A stretch of DNA of 64,000 nt from Tessaracoccus caeni (GTDB lineage: Bacteria; Actinomycetota; Actinomycetes; Propionibacteriales; Propionibacteriaceae), in contig NZ_JARGDO010000003.1 in NCBI RefSeq assembly GCF_029211185.1, positions 62,001-126,000 of the forward strand, written 5' to 3'. Made by a program: the position numbers and the translations under genes. Shown in pieces: positions 43,351-53,600 of the stretch. The stretch's first letter is position 1. Each line of letters begins with the position of its first letter. The notes under the pieces were generated by a model. It saw only the letters and a list, made by a program, of their open reading frames with translations. It was not told where the DNA came from and did no database searches.

Positions 43351-43959
43351 TCACCAACCGCGAGCGATCCAGTCCCGAAGCTGTGGGCGCTCGGCGCCGA
43401 TCGTCGTCGAGTCGCCGTGGCCGGGGCAGACGACGGTGGCGTCGTCGAGGGCGAACAGCGCGGTTCCGATCGACTCGACGATGGTGGCGAAGTTGGAGTA
43501 CTTCCAGCGCGTGGCGCCGGGGCCGCCGGGGAAGAGGGTGTCGCCGGCGAAGACGACGCCCAGAGACTCCGCGACGAAGCACGTCGAGCCGGGCGTGTGG
43601 CCGGGTGTGGCGCGAGCGACGAGGGTGGCGCCGGCTGCCTCGAACGTGTCGCCATCGTTCAGCGGGGCGAAGCGTGCGGTGGGGTGCGACTCGCGCCAGA
43701 GGAAGTCGTCGGGCTCGCGCAGTCGCGGCGGCACGTCGACCTTCTGGCCAAGGCCCACGGCGGCCCGGACGTGGTCCCAGTGGCCGTGAGTGAGCAGGAT
43801 CGCGGTGACGCGACGGTCGTCGACCGCAGCCAGAACGGTGTCGGTGCTGTGCGCCGGGTCGATGACGATCACCTCGGAATCGTCGCCGACCAGCCAGGTG
43901 TTGTTCTCCATTCCGCTGACGGGGTCGGAGGTGGTGATGCGTTCGATCCGGGCTGTCAC
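43351..43959 (-). CDS. MBL-fold metallo-hydrolase (glyoxalase II-like)
   Basis: A 202-residue metallo-beta-lactamase-fold enzyme. The metal ligands are in THGHWDH, PGHTPGST (His), FAGDTLF (Asp) and CPGHGD (His). This is the complete binuclear zinc set of the glyoxalase II-like group, which hydrolyses thioesters or related metabolites. No signal peptide is present. The substrate is not evident from the neighbours. Confidence 0.88.
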   Translation of the reverse strand: MTARIERITTSDPVSGMENNTWLVGDDSEVIVIDPAHSTDTVLAAVDDRRVTAILLTHGHWDHVRAAVGLGQKVDVPPRLREPDDFLWRESHPTARFAPLNDGDTFEAAGATLVARATPGHTPGSTCFVAESLGVVFAGDTLFPGGPGATRWKYSNFATIVESIGTALFALDDATVVCPGHGDSTTIGAERPQLRDWIARGW

Positions 43960-44037
43960 TGGCGGGCTCCTTCGTTGGCTGCGTCCACGCTACCTCGCTG
44001 GATGGAGGCCGTGATCGGGTTCTTGGGACTTCGCTAG

Positions 44038-44082
44038 CTCTCCTCGAGGCTCCTCGCAGAGCTCGTCGCACCTCGAAGAGCG
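44038..44082. repeat. Repeat family B, single copy
   Basis: CTCTCCTCGAGGCTCCTCGC and GCACCTCGAAGAGCG flank a short loop, giving the family B hairpin between the MBL hydrolase and the tetR gene. It ends one base before the tetR stop. Confidence 0.75.
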
Positions 44083-44676
44083 TCACCGGGGGGCGGGTTC
44101 GGTGAAGCGGGAGGCGATCAGGCCGGTCAGGTAGATCATCCGGGCCTCGCCGCCGCCGGTGCTGAGCACGAACGTCGACTCGTACAGGGCGTCGATGATG
44201 TCGATGAAGTCGGCGACCTCGACGGTGAGCCGCAGGCCCAGGCGATCGGCAGCTGCGGTCAGCACCTCGCGGAACAGTGGCGTCAGCTCGCAGCGACGCT
44301 CGCCCAGGCGCTCTTGGAGTTTGGGGTCGCGGTGCGAGCGCAGGGTGATCTCCAGCATCGTGGTGTGCACCTCGGGCGAGACCATCCGGCTCTGCAGCAC
44401 CAGGGCGACCGCCTCCTCCAGCTGCACCCCGCCGGGCAGCTGTTCGACGGCCTCCCGGAACAGCGCGCTGGTGGCGGTGTGCACGTCTTCGACGATGGCG
44501 AGGATCAGCTCGTCCTTGTCCTCGAAGTTGGAGTAGAACGCCCCCCGGGTGAACCCCGCGGCCTCGCTGATCTGCTCGACGCTGGTGGCGTCGATACCGC
44601 GGGCGGCGAACTCCCGGATGCCGGCCTGGATCAGGCGCTTCCGGGTGGCTTCTCGTCGCGGGGTGGGGTCGGTCAT
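44083..44676 (-). CDS. TetR-family regulator of the MMPL/Pip operon
   Basis: A 197-residue regulator with an N-terminal helix-turn-helix (about 12-58; TSVEQISEAAGFTRGAFYSN, DKDELILAI) and a helical C-terminal ligand domain. It is divergent from the MMPL gene, and a palindromic operator lies in the gap. ATG at 44676 is preferred over GTG at 44682. It probably represses itself and the efflux operon, with an effector that is exported or resembles a cell-envelope lipid. Confidence 0.88.
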   Translation of the reverse strand: MTDPTPRREATRKRLIQAGIREFAARGIDATSVEQISEAAGFTRGAFYSNFEDKDELILAIVEDVHTATSALFREAVEQLPGGVQLEEAVALVLQSRMVSPEVHTTMLEITLRSHRDPKLQERLGERRCELTPLFREVLTAAADRLGLRLTVEVADFIDIIDALYESTFVLSTGGGEARMIYLTGLIASRFTEPAPR

Positions 44677-44716
44677 GCGCACAGCCTAACGGTCGGTGAC
44701 ACGATTGCGGGCGAAA

Positions 44717-44759
44717 GGATACAGATGTGTATGCTGCCTTTGAATACACCCTTGTATCC
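44717..44759. promoter_or_regulatory. TetR operator of the MMPL/Pip operon
   Basis: Two inverted half-sites, GGATACAgatGTGTAT and (reverse strand) GGATACAaggGTGTAT, form a long dyad 43 bases across, between the divergent tetR and MMPL genes. The match of the two arms outside a 3-base centre strongly suggests a dimer-of-dimers TetR site. Confidence 0.75.
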
Positions 44760-44775
44760 GAACGTGAGGTCTGCT

Positions 44776-47475
44776 GTGTCCGCATCGCTCTACGCCTTGG
44801 GCCGTTGGTGCTACCGCAACCGCGGCCGGGTGGTGGCCATCTGGCTCGCTCTCCTGGTGGTGCTGGGCGGCCTCGGCGCCACCCTGCGCGGCAGCTTCGA
44901 CGACGCCTTCGAGATCCCGGGCAGCTCGTCGTCCGAGGCCTTCCGTCGTCTCCACATGACCTTCCCCCAGGCGACCGCGCTCACGGCCACCGCCATGATT
45001 GTCGCGCCCGAAGGCGCGCGCGCCGACGAGCAGAAGGCCGTGATCGAGGACGCGATCGACGACTTCCTCGCGGTCCCCACTATCGACGAGGCCCTCTCAC
45101 CGTGGGACGAGATGGTCGAGGGCACCGTCTCCGACGACGGCCGCGCGGCCATGATGCAGCTCAATCTCAACATTCCGGAGACGCCGAACAGCGATCAGCT
45201 GGCCGAGATCACCGTCGTCGGCGACGCGCTGGAGAGCCAGCTGCCCGACGGCTGGCAGGTGGCGATGGGCGGCCAGGCGTTCAACATCGAGCTGCCGCAC
45301 CTCACGATCATCGAGGCCGTCGGCCTGCTCGTCGCGCTCGTGGTGCTGGCCGTGGTGCTGGGCTCGCTGGTGGCGGCGGGGCTTCCGCTGATCACGGCCA
45401 TCATCGGGGTGGGGATCGCGATGTCGCTCTTGTTGCTGATCACCCGCGTCGCGTCGATCAGCTCCACCACCCCGCTGCTGGCGGTGATGCTGGGCCTCGC
45501 CGTCGGCATCGACTACGCCCTGTTCATCCTCTCGCGGCACCGCGACGAGCTGCGCAAGGGTGCCGACCCCGAGGAGTCCGCAGGCCGGGCCGTGGGTACT
45601 GCGGGCTCGGCGGTGGTTTTCGCGGGCCTCACCGTCTTCATCGCCCTGCTCGGCCTTGGCGTCGCCAACATTCCATTCCTGACGGTGATGGGCATCTTCG
45701 CGGCGCTCGCCGTGGCCTTCGCTGTGATCATCGCGCTCACCATGCTGCCCGCCCTGATGGGCTACCTCGGCGAGCGGATGCGCCCCAAGCCCAAGGCTGA
45801 GAAGACGACGAAGAAGCGCGAGGGCGGCGCCTTCGCCTGGTGGGTGGGCGTCACCACGAAGCACCCGATCATCACCGTCGTCGCCGTGGTGGCGGCCCTG
45901 GGTGCGCTCAGCCTGCCCGCCGCCGGCCTGCGGCTCTCGCTGCCGAACTCCGGGCAGCACGAGTCCACGGCCCAAGACCGGATCGCCTACGACCTGGTCG
46001 CCGAGCACTTCGGCCCTGGCTTCAACGGCCCGCTGATCGTCACGGTCGACATCCTCAACTCCGACGACCCGATCGCCGTGATCGACGGCATCGTCGCCGA
46101 TATCGAAGCCACCGACGGCGTGGCGGCCGTGCCGCTGGCGACGCCCAACGCCAATGTCGACACCGGCCTGATCCAGGTGGTGCCCACCACTGCTCCGGAC
46201 GATCCCGCCACCCAGGATCTGGCCAACGCTCTGCGCGACCTGGAGTCGCACTGGCAGGAGACCTACGACGTCGACACCGCCGTCACCGGTATGACCGCCA
46301 TCCAGAACGACGTCTCGGCCCGGCTGGGCGGCGCGCTGCTGCCCTTCGGCGTCCTCGTCGTGGGCCTGTCCCTGGTGCTGCTGGCCGCCGTCTTCCGCTC
46401 GGTGTGGGTGCCGATCAAGGCCACCGTCGGCTACCTGCTGAGCGTGGGCGCGGCCTTCGGTGCCACGGCGTTGGTCTTCAACCAGGGCTGGTTCATGAGC
46501 CTGGTGAACCTGGAGCAGCCCATGGCCGTGATCTCCTTCCTGCCGATCCTGCTGATGGGCATCCTGTTCGGCTTGGCGATGGACTATGAGGTGTTCCTGG
46601 TCAGCCGGATGCGCGAGGAGTATGTGCACGGCAAGACCGCCCTCGAGGCGGTGCGCTCCGGGTTCGTGGCGTCCGGGCCCGTCGTGGTGGCGGCTGCGCT
46701 GATCATGTTCGCCGTGTTCGCCTTCTTCGTGCCCGAGGGCATGGGGCCGATCAAGCAGATCGCCTTCGCGCTCGCGGTGGGGGTGGCCGTCGACGCCTTC
46801 GTCATCCGGATGACCTTCGTGCCGGCAGTGCTGGCCCTGCTGGGCGACCGCGCCTGGTGGCTGCCCGGCTGGCTGGACCGCCTGTTGCCCACCTTCGACG
46901 TCGAGGGCGAGACCCTCAGCCGCGAGCTCGAGCTGGCCGCCTGGCCGGGCGACGGCTCCGTGGCGCACGCCGACGAGCTCGCCGTCGACGGCGTGGCCGG
47001 CCCGCTGTCGCTGCGGCTGATGCCCGGCAACGTCGTCGGACTCGCCGGACCGGTGGGAGCCCGTACGGGTGCCGCCCTGGCGTTGACGGGCCGCCTCAGC
47101 GCGACGAGCGGTCGGGCCCGCGTGGCCGGCCACCTCCTGCCGGGGGCCGCGTCGCGCGTGCGGCGGACAACCGAATACACCGACCTGCTGCTGGTGCACG
47201 ACGTCGCGGCCGCCCTCGGTCGGATCGAGGGTCAGGAGGGAACGCTGGTGGTGATCGACAACGTCGAGGCCGCGGCCACCGACGCCGAACTGGCCACCCT
47301 CATGGATCTGGTGCGACGCACCCGAGCCGACAAGGTCTCAGCCCTATTGCTCTGCGGCACCACGTCGGCCCACTTGGAGCTGTTCGAGCCCGACGGGGTC
47401 GTCCCGGCCCCACCGCCCGAACCGCAGGATGCACACCAGATCACCCAGCCTTCGCACGAGGGGAGCAACGCATGA
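44776..47475 (+). CDS. MMPL-family RND transporter with a degenerate ABC-ATPase-like C-terminal domain
   Basis: An 899-residue membrane protein. Two MMPL halves, each with a first helix, an extracytoplasmic domain and a cluster of helices, span about 1-695; the DYALFILSRHRDEL and DYEVFLVSRMREEY signatures are visible. Residues about 725-870 resemble an ABC ATPase (LSLRLMPGNVVGLAGPVG and then GHLLPGAASRVRR). The Walker A lysine is replaced (GPVGARTGAA), and Walker B reads LVVIDNVE, so it is unlikely to hydrolyse ATP. GTG at 44776 is preferred because upstream ATGs lie in the operator. It is coupled (ATGA) to a YhgE/Pip gene. Confidence 0.82.
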   Translation: MSASLYALGRWCYRNRGRVVAIWLALLVVLGGLGATLRGSFDDAFEIPGSSSSEAFRRLHMTFPQATALTATAMIVAPEGARADEQKAVIEDAIDDFLAVPTIDEALSPWDEMVEGTVSDDGRAAMMQLNLNIPETPNSDQLAEITVVGDALESQLPDGWQVAMGGQAFNIELPHLTIIEAVGLLVALVVLAVVLGSLVAAGLPLITAIIGVGIAMSLLLLITRVASISSTTPLLAVMLGLAVGIDYALFILSRHRDELRKGADPEESAGRAVGTAGSAVVFAGLTVFIALLGLGVANIPFLTVMGIFAALAVAFAVIIALTMLPALMGYLGERMRPKPKAEKTTKKREGGAFAWWVGVTTKHPIITVVAVVAALGALSLPAAGLRLSLPNSGQHESTAQDRIAYDLVAEHFGPGFNGPLIVTVDILNSDDPIAVIDGIVADIEATDGVAAVPLATPNANVDTGLIQVVPTTAPDDPATQDLANALRDLESHWQETYDVDTAVTGMTAIQNDVSARLGGALLPFGVLVVGLSLVLLAAVFRSVWVPIKATVGYLLSVGAAFGATALVFNQGWFMSLVNLEQPMAVISFLPILLMGILFGLAMDYEVFLVSRMREEYVHGKTALEAVRSGFVASGPVVVAAALIMFAVFAFFVPEGMGPIKQIAFALAVGVAVDAFVIRMTFVPAVLALLGDRAWWLPGWLDRLLPTFDVEGETLSRELELAAWPGDGSVAHADELAVDGVAGPLSLRLMPGNVVGLAGPVGARTGAALALTGRLSATSGRARVAGHLLPGAASRVRRTTEYTDLLLVHDVAAALGRIEGQEGTLVVIDNVEAAATDAELATLMDLVRRTRADKVSALLLCGTTSAHLELFEPDGVVPAPPPEPQDAHQITQPSHEGSNA

Positions 47476-49991
47476 GGCCCGAGTCTGCCGCCAGCGGGCG
47501 CACGCTGAGCTGGATCTCCGTCCTGATCCTCGGCCTGGTGCCGATCCTCGCCGTCGGGGTGCTGCTCGGCCTGGCCAAGCCCTGGAATGACACCTTGGTC
47601 AACGCGGCCATCGTCAACCTCGACGAGCCGGTCACCCTGCAGGACCAGTACGTGCCGATGGGTCGCCAGCTGGCCGCCGCGATCATCGACGAGGGCAGCG
47701 ACATCTCCTGGATGCTCGCCAACGAGGACACCGCCCGCGACGGCCTGCGCTCAGGTGAGTTCTCCGTCGTGGTCACCATTCCGGAGAGCTTCTCGGCGGC
47801 GGCCACGTCGTTCAGCGAGAACGACGCCGCCAAGGCCTCGCAGGCCACGATCCAGGTGGACGTCAGCGAGAACGCCCCCATCACCGACGCTCAGGTGGGC
47901 GAGCAGGTGGCGCGGCTGGCCACGTCGACCATCAACTCGACGCTCACCGAGACCTACCTCGACAACGTGTTCATCGGGCTCAACACCGTCGGCGATCAGT
48001 TCGGCGAGATCATGGACGCCGTCACCCAGCTCTCCGACGGATCGGGCGAGCTTGCGAAGGGAGCAGGCCAGGCGGCCGAAGGCGGCGAGCAGTTGGCCGA
48101 TGGCCTCGGCCAGCTCGCAGACGCCGCCAAGCCCCTTTCCTCAGGCGGATCGCAGCTCAAGAACGGCTCGGGCCAGCTGGTCACGGGCACCTCGGAGCTG
48201 GCCAAGGGCGCGGGCGAGTTCGCCACCGGCGTGGACACGCTGGCATCGGGCGTGGGAGAGCTGAACGACGGGGTCGCCGAGTTCGCCGGCCAGGCGCCGA
48301 AGCTCGTGGAGGGCGTCGGTCAGCTTGCCGACGGCGCCGACCAGCTCCTGGGCGGCATCCCCGACTTCGCACAGGGATCCAAGGACGTGGTGCTGGGCGT
48401 GGGAGAACTGGCGAAGGGACTGGACCAGGTCGTCGCCGGGGTCTCGGAGGAGGCCATCGGCGAGCAGTTCGCCCCGCTCACCGACGGCGCCAAAGGCCTG
48501 GCCCAGGGAACCTCGGGCGTGAGCGCCGGACTGGACACCGTCAACAAGACGCTCGGTGGCTTGGCCTCCGGCGACGAGACCGCGCAGCAGGCCGCCGGGC
48601 AGATCGGCGCGGGTGTCTCCGCGGCCTTCCAGTGCCCGGTGGAGGATCCCGCGACGTGTGAACTGCTCGCCCAGACTTTCGCTGCCGGCGCGAATGCCGC
48701 CGCGCTCGAGGGATTCAAGGCCGGCGCCGGCGCCGGAGTGCAGGCGCTCAACACCCCCGATCCCCAAGCCGGCGTGACCTTGCTGCAGGCCGCCCAGCAG
48801 GTGGCCGGGGGTGCGGGCCAGCTGTCCGACGGCGTGGGCCAGGTGGTCGTGGAGTTGCCGAAGCAGCTGGGCGGAGGCCTCGGTCAGCTCGCCGCAGGCG
48901 CGAACACCATCGTCACCCAGGCGCAGCCCATCGTCGACAACGCGGACGCCCTCGGCTCGGGAGCCTCCGCGCTGCTCGACGGGATCAACCAGCTGAACGA
49001 CCAGGTGGGCGCGCTGCCCGAGGGCATCAACCAGCTGAAGGACGGCGTCTCGCAACTCAACGACGGAGCGGGTCAGCTGTCCGACGGCGCAGACCAGCTC
49101 GCCGATGGTGCCTCGCAGCTCGCCAAGGGCGTCGCTCAGTTCGACACGGGGCTGGGCACCTATGTCGACGGCGTGGGCCAGTTCGCCGCCGGGGTCACCA
49201 AGGCCGCCGACGGCGCGCCCGAGTTGGCCGATGGCCTCGGCAAGCTGGCCGACGGGACGAAGGAATTGAACAAGGGCCTCGACACCTTCGCCTCCGAACT
49301 GGAGTCGGGCGCCGAGGATCTGCCCAGCTACTCCGAGGCCGACCGGCAGAAACTCTCCGAGGTGGTCACCAACCCGGTGGCTGCGCCGGGTGGCGTCGCG
49401 GGGGCCAACACCACCGGCCTCGTGTCGCTGCTGCTGGTGCTCGGACTGTGGGTCGGCGCCATGCTGTCCTTCGTCGCCGTGCGCGCGGTGCCCTCCACCG
49501 TCGTCACCTCGCGGGCCTCAAGCCTCGCCCTCTGGGCGCGCACCGTCGGCCTGCCGACCCTGGTGGTCGCCCTGCAGGGCCTGCTCCTCGGCGCGATCGG
49601 CGGCGGGGTGCTCGGTCTGGGGGTCGGCCCGACGGCGATGCTCTCGGTGTTCCTCGTCGGGCTGGCGGTGAGCTTCGTGCTGGCCAACCATGCGCTTGCT
49701 GCGTGGCTGGGCAACGTGGGTCGCGGTATCTCCGTGCTGCTGATCGTCGTGACGGTGGCCCTGGCCATCTCGTCGAGCGGCACCGGCTGGCTGAGCTGGC
49801 TGAATGGCGTCTCACCCGTGCAGAACGCGTTCCTGCTGGTGCGCACCCACGCGGCCGACGGCTCGGGTCTGATCGGGCTCTGGGCGACCGCGCTGCTGCT
49901 CGGCGTGATCGCGCTGGCGGCCTCGATCGTCGCCATCACGTCGCGTCGCAGCCTTACAGCCGCCCAATTCCGTCGCCGCCTCGCCGCGTAA
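47472..49991 (+). CDS. YhgE/Pip-family membrane protein
   Basis: An 839-residue protein with an N-terminal membrane helix and a small domain (about 20-170). A very long stretch of pentad-like repeats (about 185-615; LADGLGQLADAAK, LAKGAGEFATGV, QLNDGAGQLSDGA) should form an extended extracytoplasmic rod. Five or six C-terminal membrane helices follow. YhgE/Pip proteins are phage-infection or export factors, and several act with MMPL transporters. It is coupled to the MMPL gene and under the same TetR operator. The rod is nearly free of charge clusters and cysteine. Confidence 0.85.
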   Translation: MRPESAASGRTLSWISVLILGLVPILAVGVLLGLAKPWNDTLVNAAIVNLDEPVTLQDQYVPMGRQLAAAIIDEGSDISWMLANEDTARDGLRSGEFSVVVTIPESFSAAATSFSENDAAKASQATIQVDVSENAPITDAQVGEQVARLATSTINSTLTETYLDNVFIGLNTVGDQFGEIMDAVTQLSDGSGELAKGAGQAAEGGEQLADGLGQLADAAKPLSSGGSQLKNGSGQLVTGTSELAKGAGEFATGVDTLASGVGELNDGVAEFAGQAPKLVEGVGQLADGADQLLGGIPDFAQGSKDVVLGVGELAKGLDQVVAGVSEEAIGEQFAPLTDGAKGLAQGTSGVSAGLDTVNKTLGGLASGDETAQQAAGQIGAGVSAAFQCPVEDPATCELLAQTFAAGANAAALEGFKAGAGAGVQALNTPDPQAGVTLLQAAQQVAGGAGQLSDGVGQVVVELPKQLGGGLGQLAAGANTIVTQAQPIVDNADALGSGASALLDGINQLNDQVGALPEGINQLKDGVSQLNDGAGQLSDGADQLADGASQLAKGVAQFDTGLGTYVDGVGQFAAGVTKAADGAPELADGLGKLADGTKELNKGLDTFASELESGAEDLPSYSEADRQKLSEVVTNPVAAPGGVAGANTTGLVSLLLVLGLWVGAMLSFVAVRAVPSTVVTSRASSLALWARTVGLPTLVVALQGLLLGAIGGGVLGLGVGPTAMLSVFLVGLAVSFVLANHALAAWLGNVGRGISVLLIVVTVALAISSSGTGWLSWLNGVSPVQNAFLLVRTHAADGSGLIGLWATALLLGVIALAASIVAITSRRSLTAAQFRRRLAA

Positions 49992-49997
49992 CGAATT

Positions 49998-50060
49998 TAT
50001 AGCTGGCTGGGTTGGTCGCAGTGTGCAATATGCACAGTGCGACCAACCCAGCCAGCTATA
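49998..50060. terminator. Large palindrome ending the MMPL/Pip operon
   Basis: Perfect 23-bp outer arms (beginning TATAGCTGGCTGGGTTGGTC) enclose a 17-base centre that itself pairs (TGTGCA/TGCACA), giving a nearly continuous 63-base palindrome six bases after the Pip stop. The ATATTT beyond it supports a terminator role, but the size is unusual. Confidence 0.6.
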
Positions 50061-50120
50061 TTTCCGGAGCCCGGTCCTGGCATGGTGGATAGACTGCGAG
50101 GTGTCGTCGGGAGGGGTGAC

Positions 50121-50570
50121 ATGAAGATCGTGATGGGCAGCGACCACGCGGCCTACGACTTGCGGATCAAGCTGGTGGAAAGACTCAGGGCCGACGGGTA
50201 CGAGATCGTCGACCTTGGCACCGACAGCCCGGAGTCCACCGACTACCCGATCTGGGGCGCGAAGGTGGGCAACGCCGTCGTCGCAGGAGAAGGCGAGCTG
50301 GGAATCGCGATCTGCGGCTCCGGCGTCGGCATTTCGATCGCCGCCAACAAGGTCAAGGGCGTGCGGGCCGCGTGTGTGTCTGAGACCTACTCAGCCGCCA
50401 TGTCGCGCAAGCACAACAACGCCAACGTGCTGTGCTTCGGAGCCCGAGTGGTCGGTGACGACGTCGCCTACGAGATCTGCCTGGCCTTCCTCGAAGCCCA
50501 GTTCGAGGGCGAGCGGCATGCTCGACGAGTCGGTCAGCTGATCGACCTCGACGAGTCGCTTCACTGCTGA
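50121..50570 (+). CDS. rpiB: Ribose-5-phosphate isomerase B
   Basis: A 149-residue sugar-phosphate isomerase of the RpiB/LacAB family. It starts MKIVMGSDHAA, has the catalytic cysteine in ICGSGVGISIAANK and the HNNANVLCFGARVV block that binds phosphate. It interconverts ribose 5-phosphate and ribulose 5-phosphate in the pentose phosphate pathway. ATG at 50121 is chosen from GGAGGGG upstream. It is monocistronic, followed by a family B repeat and the convergent murJ gene. Confidence 0.93.
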   Translation: MKIVMGSDHAAYDLRIKLVERLRADGYEIVDLGTDSPESTDYPIWGAKVGNAVVAGEGELGIAICGSGVGISIAANKVKGVRAACVSETYSAAMSRKHNNANVLCFGARVVGDDVAYEICLAFLEAQFEGERHARRVGQLIDLDESLHC

Positions 50571-50590
50571 CCCTCTTCGAAGCATCCCCC

Positions 50591-50640
50591 ACGCTCTTCG
50601 AGGTGCGAGGCCGCCTGCGGCCGAGCCTCGAGGAGAGCGT
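50591..50640. repeat. Repeat family B, single copy (reference copy)
   Basis: ACGCTCTTCGAGGTGCGAGG, GCCGCCTGCGGC and GAGCCTCGAGGAGAGCGT form a long stem with a GC-rich loop stem. It is 31/32 identical (inverse orientation) to a segment inside cysHD. It separates convergent rpiB and murJ and may serve as a bidirectional terminator. Confidence 0.85.
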
Positions 50641-50642
50641 TG

Positions 50643-53600
50643 CTACTTGCCGTTGACGACGACCTCGTTCACGACGCCGCGGAAGCCGCCCTCGACCGGG
50701 GGCAGGTCGGTGAGGTAGACCAGCAGGTAGCGGGTGGAAGCGGGTTCCGTCAGTTCGAAGGCCGTCGTGCCCTGCGGGGTCGCCGCGTTCGACGCGACCA
50801 TCGCCCACTGGTCCACCGTGGTCATCGACATGTCGTTGCCGGTGGGCGTGCGAATCTCGACGGCGGTCGGGCCGTCGCCGGTGAGCGTGAGATCGATGGA
50901 ACTCACCTCGCGGGTCTCGCCGAGATCCAGCACCAGGCCGACGCCGGGCTTGAGCCCGCCCAGCTTCGACTGCCGGAGATAGCGCAGCGTGCTCCAGGCG
51001 GTGGCAGGGTCGCCGTCGATCGCGTTGCCCACGAGATCCGGGTTCTCTTCATCGTTGCCGCCGTCGGCCTCGGGATCGAAGTCCTGCGCGCTCACCACCG
51101 TCAGCGGACCGGCCCCGCCTCCGGGTTCTCCGGATGCCGAGGTCGAGGCACCCGGCGAGGTGCTCGCCGGGTTGGCGTTGTTGTCGGAGCTGAGCCCCTT
51201 GCTGATCAGCAGCGAGATCACCAGCACCAGGACGGCGAAACCGGCGATCGCGGCCACCACCACGCGCTGGCGTGAGGGGATCGGCGCTCGTAGCTCGCTG
51301 ACGTCCTCGTGGGCGGGGCTGCTCGGCGTGCGCTTGGGGGCCGACGCCTTCGGAGCGACAGGTGCCACCAGAGTGGGGGGTGCCGACGTCGCGGCCAGCT
51401 GCACCGCCGGCTCGGCCACCGGCGTCAGGGGCCTGGCCGGCCGCCGCACGCGCCGCTCGAGGTCGGCGGAGGCGTCCGCAGTGCCCAGCATGTCGGTGAG
51501 TGCGTTGGCGAGCTCGCGGGCGGTGTAGATGCCCTGACCGTTCATCGCCGAGAGGCAGATCTGCTCCAACACGGGCGAGATGCCGTCTCGCAACTCGCTC
51601 GGACGGGCGAGCCGGCCGTCGATCATCGGCGCCGCCGCCAGGCCCCAGGCCGACGAACCCGGCCACCGGTGCACCGTCATGGCGTAGAGCAGGGCCCCGA
51701 GGGCTTCGATGTCGGAGCGCTCGCGCTCGCTCCAGGAGCGTTCTTCGTACGACGGCGACACCAGGGACGGTTCGATGCCGAAGCCCACCACCCGCACGGT
51801 GCCGGAGGTGGTGATCACGACGGTGTCCGGGCTGAGTCGCTCGTGGAACTGCCCCTGCGCATGCACGCCGGCCAGGGCGTCGGCGAGTTCACGCACCACC
51901 CAGGCGGCCTCGATGGAGCTGAGCGGGCCGGCGATCAGGAGCTGCTCCAGCGACTTGCCCGGCCCGTACTCGCACACGATATAGGCGCCGACCTCGAGGT
52001 CGGGGTCGTGCAGCACTCCCGCGTCGAGGATGCGCAGGAAGCGAGACTCGGTGGCGATGGCGCCCCGGCGTGCCGCGGCCAGCAGCTCGTCGGCGCGCGG
52101 GTCGTCCTTGCGCAGCAGGTGCACCACGACGTCGCGGGACAGCACCTGGTCGTGCGCCCGCCAGGTCTCGGAGCCGTCGCGCTCAGTGAGCAGCTCGGCG
52201 AGCTGGTAGCGCGCATGCACCACCGTGCCGTCTTCGGCGATGCCTCCGCCACCCAGGGGACGGAAGATGTCGTCGAGGACGTCCGCGACGCCCTCCTCCG
52301 GCTTCGGCAGCGGCGGAGGGATCAGCGGCGACGATGCCACCGCCAGCTGGGGCAGGTCGTCTTCGGTGTCCTCGTCCGGTGCGTCGTCGTCGATGATCGC
52401 GTCGTGCACCTGCGTGGGATCGCCCATCCAGTCGTCGTAGCGGCCGGTGGCAGGAGCATCGTCATCGTCATCGTCATCGGCGTCCATCTCGAGCCGTCGT
52501 TCGGCGTCTCGGCGATACAGCTCGTCGTCGGTCAGCGCCGGTTCGACGGCCGTCGGCATCAGATCCTCGACGAGCACCGCCGAGCTGCTGTTGCCGCTGC
52601 CCAGCGCCTCCTGGGTGGCCGGGATCTCGTTGATCCGCTCGGCGACCTTCTCGTCTTCGGTGGGCGACGGCGCTGACTCCGACGATGACGCCTCCGGACG
52701 ACGGCGCCCGAAGCGCCCTCCGACCAGGCCCGCGATGTCCTTCAGCTCGGACACCTTCAGCAGCCGGCCGACCAGCCAGTAGGCGCCCAGGATCAGCGCG
52801 CCGCCAACGGCGAGGGCCACCAGGTTGCCCCACACCACGTGGGGGATCCAGCCCAGGATCACGTCGCTCAGGAAGTAGGCCCCGGCGCCGCCGATCCCGG
52901 CGCCAAGGAGGAGCCGCACGGTGTGCATGATGATGGCCGATCCGTCGAGTCCCGGCAGTCGGCGCTTGAGAGAACGCCACGACGCGAACACGCCGAGCGA
53001 GTAGGCCAGCGAGTAGGCCAGCGCCAGCACCGCGGCCACCAGCGAAGGATCGGTGATCAGCCACACCAGCAGGATCGCGCCCAGGGCGTTGAGCCCGGCG
53101 ATGAAGCACTGCAGGAAGAACGGGGTGCGGGTGTCTTCCAGCGCGTAGAAGGTGCGCAGGCAGACGAACTGGACGGTGAACGGGATCAGGCCCACCGTGA
53201 ATCCCATCAGGGTCCAGGCGATCAGGACGGCGTCGTCGGCGCCGGCACCATGGCCGAACAGCAGGCTGGTGGCGGGGCCGGCCAGCGCGATGAAGGCGGC
53301 GGTGGCGGGCACGATCGCCACCAGGGCCATCCGGATGGTCTTGGTCATCTCGCGGGCCACGTCGTCGAACTTGCCGTCGGCGGCGAGACGCGATGCGCTG
53401 GGCAGCATGGCCGTGGCCAGCGAGATGGTCACCAGCGAGTGCGGCAGGATCCAGATGAGGTGGGCGTTGGAGTAGACGTTGGCGCCCGCGCCGTGTCCGG
53501 TGGCGGTTGCCGAGGTGGCCAGTTTCTGCACCACCACTAGCGCCAGCTGGTTGACCGCGACGAAGCCCAGCGTCCACTTGGTCAACGAGAAGGTGTGGCC

